From: Deltaproteobacteria bacterium
GTDB lineage: Bacteria > Myxococcota_A > UBA9160 > SZUA-336
DNA: 9,645 nucleotides
NCBI GenBank assembly: GCA_030665705.1
Contig: DAOUZG010000046.1
Coordinates: 1 to 9,645 of the forward strand
Direction of reading: 5' to 3'
In this document: one piece after another, positions 6,168 through 9,645 of the stretch
Layout of the letters: every line of letters starts with the position of its first letter
How positions within the stretch are numbered: the first letter of the stretch is position 1
Translations under genes and position numbers: made by a program
Notes under the pieces: generated by a model
Databases searched by the model: none
What the model saw: only the letters and a program-made list of their open reading frames with translations
What the model was told of the DNA's origin: nothing

Positions 6168-7825
6168 GGGAGATCGCGGTCTTGAGCCTCACGCGCCTGG
6201 GAGACCAGATTCAGGTCACTCCGGTTCTGTCGGGACTCCGTAAGCGCTACCCGGACGCGCGCCTCCACCTGGTGGTCAAGAAGGCATTTCGAAACGTCAC
6301 GGACCTTCTTCCGGGGGTCGACGTCATCCACGAGATTGACGGAGATGCGCTCGCGCAGGCGCTGACGGATCCGGAGCTCCCCTTCGTCGAGCGGTACCGC
6401 AGGGCGCAGCGGCTCATCGCTCCGCTGCTCGACCAGCGCTTCGACCTGGCGCTCAACCTCACCCACTCCAACTCGAGCTCGGTTCTCCTATCGATGTTGA
6501 ACGTGGGAACGCTCGTCGGGGCGACACTCGATCGAGAGGGGGGCCGGCTCGTCGCGAATCCGTGGCTGCGCCACATGTCCACGCTCGTTCGGACGCGTCG
6601 CCTCTACCTCATCAACCTCGTGGACGTCTACCTCGGGGCCACGGGGTTGCTGGGACGCGGGGAGCGGCTCTCCATCCGGATTCCCGAATCCGCCCGAACG
6701 GTCGCCACCGAGCTCCTGCCCGGCGGGGAGCCTCGGATCGCGATCCAGCTCGCTGCAAGCGACGAGATCCGCGCGTGGCCGGTGGAGCGATTCGCGGCCA
6801 CACTCCGAGACCTCCGGCGCCGCCTTCCCGAGCTTCGCTTTGTCGTCGTCGGCGTCCCGTCCGAGCTTCCACGCGCGAAAGCTCTCGAACAGGCGTGCCC
6901 CGAGTGCACGTTCGAGAACCTCATCGGGAAGACCGAGCTGGCCGTGCTCGCAGCCGTTGTCGAGCGGGTTCGGCTTCTGCTCACCAACGACACCGGGACG
7001 ATGCACGTCGCAGCCGCCGTCGGAACGCCGACCTGCGCGCTCTTCCTCGGACCCGCCTACCCTCACGAGACCGGTCCGTATGCCGAAGGACACTGGCTGA
7101 TCCACTCCCGCGTCGGCTGCGCGCCGTGCAACTACCACGTTCAGTGTGGCTTTCCCGTCTGCCACACGGACGTGCCTCCCGAGTGGCTCGCCGAGGTTGC
7201 CTTCCGGATCCTCCGCGGGGCCGCGGTCGGCGAGGTCCCTCCGCTCCCCAGGGCCGAGCTGCTTCGTTCGGGATTCGACGAAGACGGGCTCTGGGAGCTC
7301 GTGCCCGCCCACCGGCAGGTGCCCGAGGCGACCGACCTGCTCGGCCTCGTGTACCGGGGGGTATTTGTCGAGACGCTCGGAGGACCCCCGGCGCACCTCG
7401 AGCGGGCCTGGACCCGTGCAGCCGACCGCTACGGCGTGAAGCCGGGGGAGTGGAGCACCGTGCTTCCCGACGACCTGCTGCCGCGACTCGCGCGGTGCGG
7501 AGAGCTTGCCCATCGGGGAGAGCAGGTCGCGATGGGGCTCGGGCACCCGTCGGCGGACGGTGCCGCGGCACGGCAGGCGGGGAACATCCTCGCCGAGGTC
7601 GACCAGGAAATTTACGGGCACGCCCGGGGACAGCCGCTCTTGCTTCCGCTCAGCTACACGCTGGAAGGAGACCTCCTGTCCCTACCCGAGGCCGAGCTCC
7701 CCGAGCTCGCACTGGAGAGCGCGCACCATTACCGCGCGCTCCGACGCAGGGTCGCGCTCCTCGAACGCGCAATCCACGGACCCGACTCCCCAACCCTTTC
7801 TCTCCCGAAGGAGGCCAACCCATGA
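6164..7825 (+). CDS. Glycosyltransferase family 9 (heptosyltransferase-like) with long C-terminal extension
   Basis: A 553-residue protein starting at an ATGA overlap with the previous gene. The first about 355 residues form a GT9 GT-B fold. IAVLSLTRLGDQIQVTPVL (4-22) includes Asp14, which aligns with the catalytic Asp of WaaC-type heptosyltransferases. RIAIQLAASDEIRAWPVERF (191-210) is the donor-lobe strand and loop, and LLTNDTGTMHVAAAVGTP (272-289) is the donor-binding signature. A cysteine group, C319, C322, C328 and C333, is also typical of many GT9 proteins. GT9 enzymes normally use ADP-heptose in LPS core synthesis, but related genes lie in flagellar glycosylation loci, which fits the neighbours here. 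Residues about 360-553 are an extra, mostly helical region with no domain recognised (VYRGVFVETLGG at 396-407; helical HHYRALRRRVALLERAI at 521-537). The acceptor and donor are not readable. Confidence 0.88.
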   Translation: MREIAVLSLTRLGDQIQVTPVLSGLRKRYPDARLHLVVKKAFRNVTDLLPGVDVIHEIDGDALAQALTDPELPFVERYRRAQRLIAPLLDQRFDLALNLTHSNSSSVLLSMLNVGTLVGATLDREGGRLVANPWLRHMSTLVRTRRLYLINLVDVYLGATGLLGRGERLSIRIPESARTVATELLPGGEPRIAIQLAASDEIRAWPVERFAATLRDLRRRLPELRFVVVGVPSELPRAKALEQACPECTFENLIGKTELAVLAAVVERVRLLLTNDTGTMHVAAAVGTPTCALFLGPAYPHETGPYAEGHWLIHSRVGCAPCNYHVQCGFPVCHTDVPPEWLAEVAFRILRGAAVGEVPPLPRAELLRSGFDEDGLWELVPAHRQVPEATDLLGLVYRGVFVETLGGPPAHLERAWTRAADRYGVKPGEWSTVLPDDLLPRLARCGELAHRGEQVAMGLGHPSADGAAARQAGNILAEVDQEIYGHARGQPLLLPLSYTLEGDLLSLPEAELPELALESAHHYRALRRRVALLERAIHGPDSPTLSLPKEANP

Positions 7826-8406
7826 TGGAGATCGAGATCAACGGAAGCCGGCGGACGCTGGATCCCACCTCGATCGATGAACTTCGCGGATACATGAGCG
7901 GAGCGCTTCCGACCGAGGAGGTGATCTGCGTTTTGCGCGTCAACGGGCAGAACGTCGCAGAGGAGCATCTCGGCACCTACGACGTCACCTCGATCCGGAA
8001 CCTCGAGATCCGGACCACACGCCCCGAGGCGCTCGCACGCAGCGCCATTCCGGAGACGATCGACTGGATCCATCGGCTGAGCAAGATGCTCCGCTCCCTC
8101 GGAGAGGACTACCGATACGGCCGCGAGCGCGAGGCGGCGGACCGATTGGTCCCGCTTGTCGACGCACTCCAGGTGCTGGTGGGGCTACTGTCGGGAATCC
8201 GCGAGTTCGCCGGGCTGAACCCGGCGACACAGGCACTCGTGGACGGACCCTGGGACGCAGCGGAGAGCGAGCTCCGGCTCGCGCTCAACGTGTTCGTCTC
8301 GGAATTCGAGAACGGTGACTCAGTGCGACTGTCGGACCTCCTGTCGCACGAGCTGCCCCGGATCCTCGAGAGCTTCAACTTCCTCCTCGAGAAGATGGGC
8401 ACGTGA
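7822..8406 (+). CDS. Conserved-looking protein of unknown function, beta-rich head and helical tail
   Basis: The family was not recognised. ATG 7822 overlaps the stop of the GT9 gene (ATGA) and is 7 bases after a strong GAAGGAGG (7807-7814); a second ATG at 7825 is possible. The 194-residue product has a short-strand pattern over about 2-67 (MEIEINGSRRTL; EEVICVLRVNGQNV; IRNLEIRTTR) around a helix, which could be a small beta-grasp-like fold. Residues 68-192 are mainly helical and acidic (ETIDWIHRLSKMLRSLGED; LVPLVDALQVLVGLLSGIRE; LSHELPRILESFNFLLEKMG), resembling a helical bundle. No signal peptide or clear membrane span is seen. The stop overlaps the GTG of the PilZ-like gene. Its place between a glycosyltransferase and a PilZ-like protein suggests an adaptor, chaperone or regulatory partner, but that is inference. 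Confidence 0.8.
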   Translation: MMEIEINGSRRTLDPTSIDELRGYMSGALPTEEVICVLRVNGQNVAEEHLGTYDVTSIRNLEIRTTRPEALARSAIPETIDWIHRLSKMLRSLGEDYRYGREREAADRLVPLVDALQVLVGLLSGIREFAGLNPATQALVDGPWDAAESELRLALNVFVSEFENGDSVRLSDLLSHELPRILESFNFLLEKMGT

Positions 8407-8969
8407 TCGACCGACGTACCTACTATCGGATCCGCACATCGGCCCGCGTCGCGTTGCGGTTCGTGCCCGAGGACACGATCGAGCAGGCGCGAGCGCGTGT
8501 TCGTTCCCGTCACGTGGCGCCGCCCATCGCCTCGGGAGCGATCGAGGAACGACGCCTATCGACGGAGAGTCGCGTGCTGCTCGAGCTAGTGCAGCGGGTG
8601 GCTCTGACGCTCGCGCGGATCGATCAACGCCTCGACGATCTCGTGCTGGCTCAACGGGGGGACACCCCGACGTCGATCGTGCCGTCCGACCCGATCCAGA
8701 TCAGCATCTCGGGCTCCGGCTTCGCGTGTACCGTCGATGAGATGCTGGAGACCGGTTCTCTCTTCGAAGTGACTTTCGACCTATGGGACACGGGCATACC
8801 CCTGATTCCCGCGCTTGCCCGCGTGGTCCGGTGCTGGCAGACCGAGGACCGACCGATCGCGGGACTGCGATTCGTCGAACTCCTGCCAGAAGACCGAGAA
8901 CGCATCGTACAGCTCGTGCTACGCAAGCAGAGCGCGGCGCTGCGCGAGCGAAGAATAGGAGCAGCCTGA
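8403..8969 (+). CDS. PilZ-like domain protein with inserted helix
   Basis: A 188-residue cytoplasmic protein beginning at GTG 8403, which overlaps the previous stop (GTGA). PilZ domains bind c-di-GMP with an R-x-x-x-R segment and a D/N-x-S-x-x-G segment. Here RRTYYRIR (4-11) supplies R5-x-x-x-R9, and SISGSG (101-106) fits the second motif except that Ser101 replaces Asp/Asn. Beta-barrel strands follow (LFEVTFDLWD 120-129; ALARVVRCWQ 137-146; AGLRFVELLPEDRERIVQLV 153-172). About 80 residues separate the two motifs, more than in a canonical PilZ domain, and include a probable heptad helix (about 47-84). This recalls the helix-containing, tetrameric PilZ type described in Xanthomonas. Nucleotide binding is therefore uncertain; a protein-protein role is equally possible. 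Next to flagellar genes, it may tune motility or modification. Confidence 0.8.
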   Translation: MIDRRTYYRIRTSARVALRFVPEDTIEQARARVRSRHVAPPIASGAIEERRLSTESRVLLELVQRVALTLARIDQRLDDLVLAQRGDTPTSIVPSDPIQISISGSGFACTVDEMLETGSLFEVTFDLWDTGIPLIPALARVVRCWQTEDRPIAGLRFVELLPEDRERIVQLVLRKQSAALRERRIGAA

Positions 8970-9645
8970 TGAGCCGGAAGGGGCCGCGGATCCTCCTCGT
9001 CGGGGGTACGTACCGCGCGTTGTGTGTGCTCGAGCGTTTGCTCGAGCGGGGGGAACAGGTCGTCGCATTCCTGGGGCAGGAAGGAGAGGGCGAGCGCGAT
9101 TTCTGCTCCGAGATCCTGGAGGTCTGCGACCGCTCGTCGATCCCCGCCCGGAGCGGACGAAAGCTCGGCGAAGAGATGGTTCGCTGGCTCGAAGACCGGA
9201 TCCGACCCGAGCTCTCGATCTCGGTCGGTCTCTCGGGCCAGATCCCGCTGTCCGTCGGAGGAAACTGCCGGCTCGGAATGCTCGAGATCGTGGATCTCTT
9301 CCAGTCCGAGACGTGTCCCGGCGTCGTCCTCCGGCAGCGCGGCCAGGACGTTGCCGTCCGCTCGATTCCCAGGCCTACTCTGCCCGAGGATCGCGAAGAC
9401 GCTTACCTCCAGATGATCGACGAGACGACCTCGGCGCTCGGCGAGTTTCTGGACCGTCTCGGAGCCTCCTACTCACCCGCGAACAGCGAGATTTCGTTCG
9501 ACCCACCGGCCGTCTCCTTCGAGGATCTCTCGCAGATCATCGAGTCACCCGACCCGGGCCCCGCAACGATCGCGTTCGAGGATTCGGTTTGCCGATACCT
9601 CGAGGCCGACCGGGTGTTTGCCGCACGATCGCTCCCGGAGGCGTT
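8969..9645 (+). CDS. Formyltransferase-like protein, degenerate catalytic site, 3' end cut by window edge
   Basis: ATG 8969 shares one base with the PilZ-like stop (TGATG) and is 7 bases after AGGAG (8957-8961). The reading frame stays open for 225 codons to the window edge. Residues 7-125 resemble a formyltransferase Rossmann fold: RILLVGGTYRALCVLERLLE (7-26), GEQVVAFLGQ (28-37), WLEDRIRPELSISVGLSGQIP (73-93). Where formyltransferases carry the catalytic N-x-H...SLLP-x-x-RG region, this protein has LEIVDLFQSETCPGVVLRQRG (105-125), without that Asn/His motif. Residues about 202-225 (AFEDSVCRYLEADRVFAARS) recall the N-terminal FExxFAxYLG...AxSSGT segment of DegT/DnrJ/EryC1 sugar aminotransferases, so a fused sugar-modifying domain may continue beyond the edge. 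It may make or handle an N-acylated sugar for flagellin, by context only. Confidence 0.7.
   Translation, partial: MSRKGPRILLVGGTYRALCVLERLLERGEQVVAFLGQEGEGERDFCSEILEVCDRSSIPARSGRKLGEEMVRWLEDRIRPELSISVGLSGQIPLSVGGNCRLGMLEIVDLFQSETCPGVVLRQRGQDVAVRSIPRPTLPEDREDAYLQMIDETTSALGEFLDRLGASYSPANSEISFDPPAVSFEDLSQIIESPDPGPATIAFEDSVCRYLEADRVFAARSLPEA

Noticed and set aside
6562..7821. Long plus-strand frame inside the GT9 gene, in frame with the 194-residue protein
   Set aside because: The GT9 motifs lie in the other frame, and this product is Arg/Pro-rich. The real gene in this frame starts at 7822 after a strong ribosome site.
1..9645. tRNA, rRNA, CRISPR array, insertion sequence or attachment site
   Set aside because: No cloverleaf, direct-repeat array, transposase or flanking inverted repeats were seen in the read-through.

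Overview
This is a GC-rich window (codon third positions mostly G or C). It holds the late flagellar filament genes of a flagellated bacterium, followed by a tightly packed set of sugar-transfer and regulatory genes that look like a flagellin-modification cassette. GT9 heptosyltransferase-type and CgeB-type glycosyltransferases, a PilZ gene, one sigma-28-like and one sigma-54-like promoter, and a short two-domain flagellin together suggest a Gram-negative, possibly deltaproteobacterial/myxobacterial-type or related uncultured lineage. The taxonomy is inference only; no phylogenetic marker is present.

Layout. Positions 1-873 (minus strand) encode a GNAT acetyltransferase that runs off the left edge and appears to lack only its last residues. 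A 219-bp divergent intergenic region follows, with a good sigma-28 (FliA-type) promoter match at 963-989 pointing at the flagellin gene. The plus strand then carries flagellin (1093-1935), a perfect 12-bp GC hairpin (1964-1990), fliD filament cap (2074-3465), fliS flagellin chaperone (3496-3891) and a 109-residue helical protein in the usual fliT position (GTG start at 3888, overlapping the fliS stop).

A 123-bp gap (4218-4340) contains a strong sigma-54 -24/-12 match (4296-4311). Five further plus-strand genes follow, each overlapping the next by 1-4 bases: a CgeB-type glycosyltransferase with a Maf-like N-terminal region (4341-6167), a GT9 glycosyltransferase with a 190-residue C-terminal extension (6164-7825), an unrecognised 194-residue protein (7822-8406), a PilZ-like protein with an inserted helix (8403-8969), and a formyltransferase-like protein without the usual catalytic motif, cut by the right edge (8969-9645).

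How they may work together. Flagellin is kept soluble by FliS and assembled under the FliD cap. The two glycosyltransferases are well placed to glycosylate flagellin (and perhaps FliD) before export. The PilZ-like protein suggests a link to c-di-GMP or to a PilZ-type scaffold. The most interesting part of the window is this coupled cassette, in which glycosyltransferases, a PilZ-like protein, an orphan protein and a formyltransferase-like protein appear to be made together under a flagellar-type sigma-54 promoter. The link to flagellin is inferred from position only.
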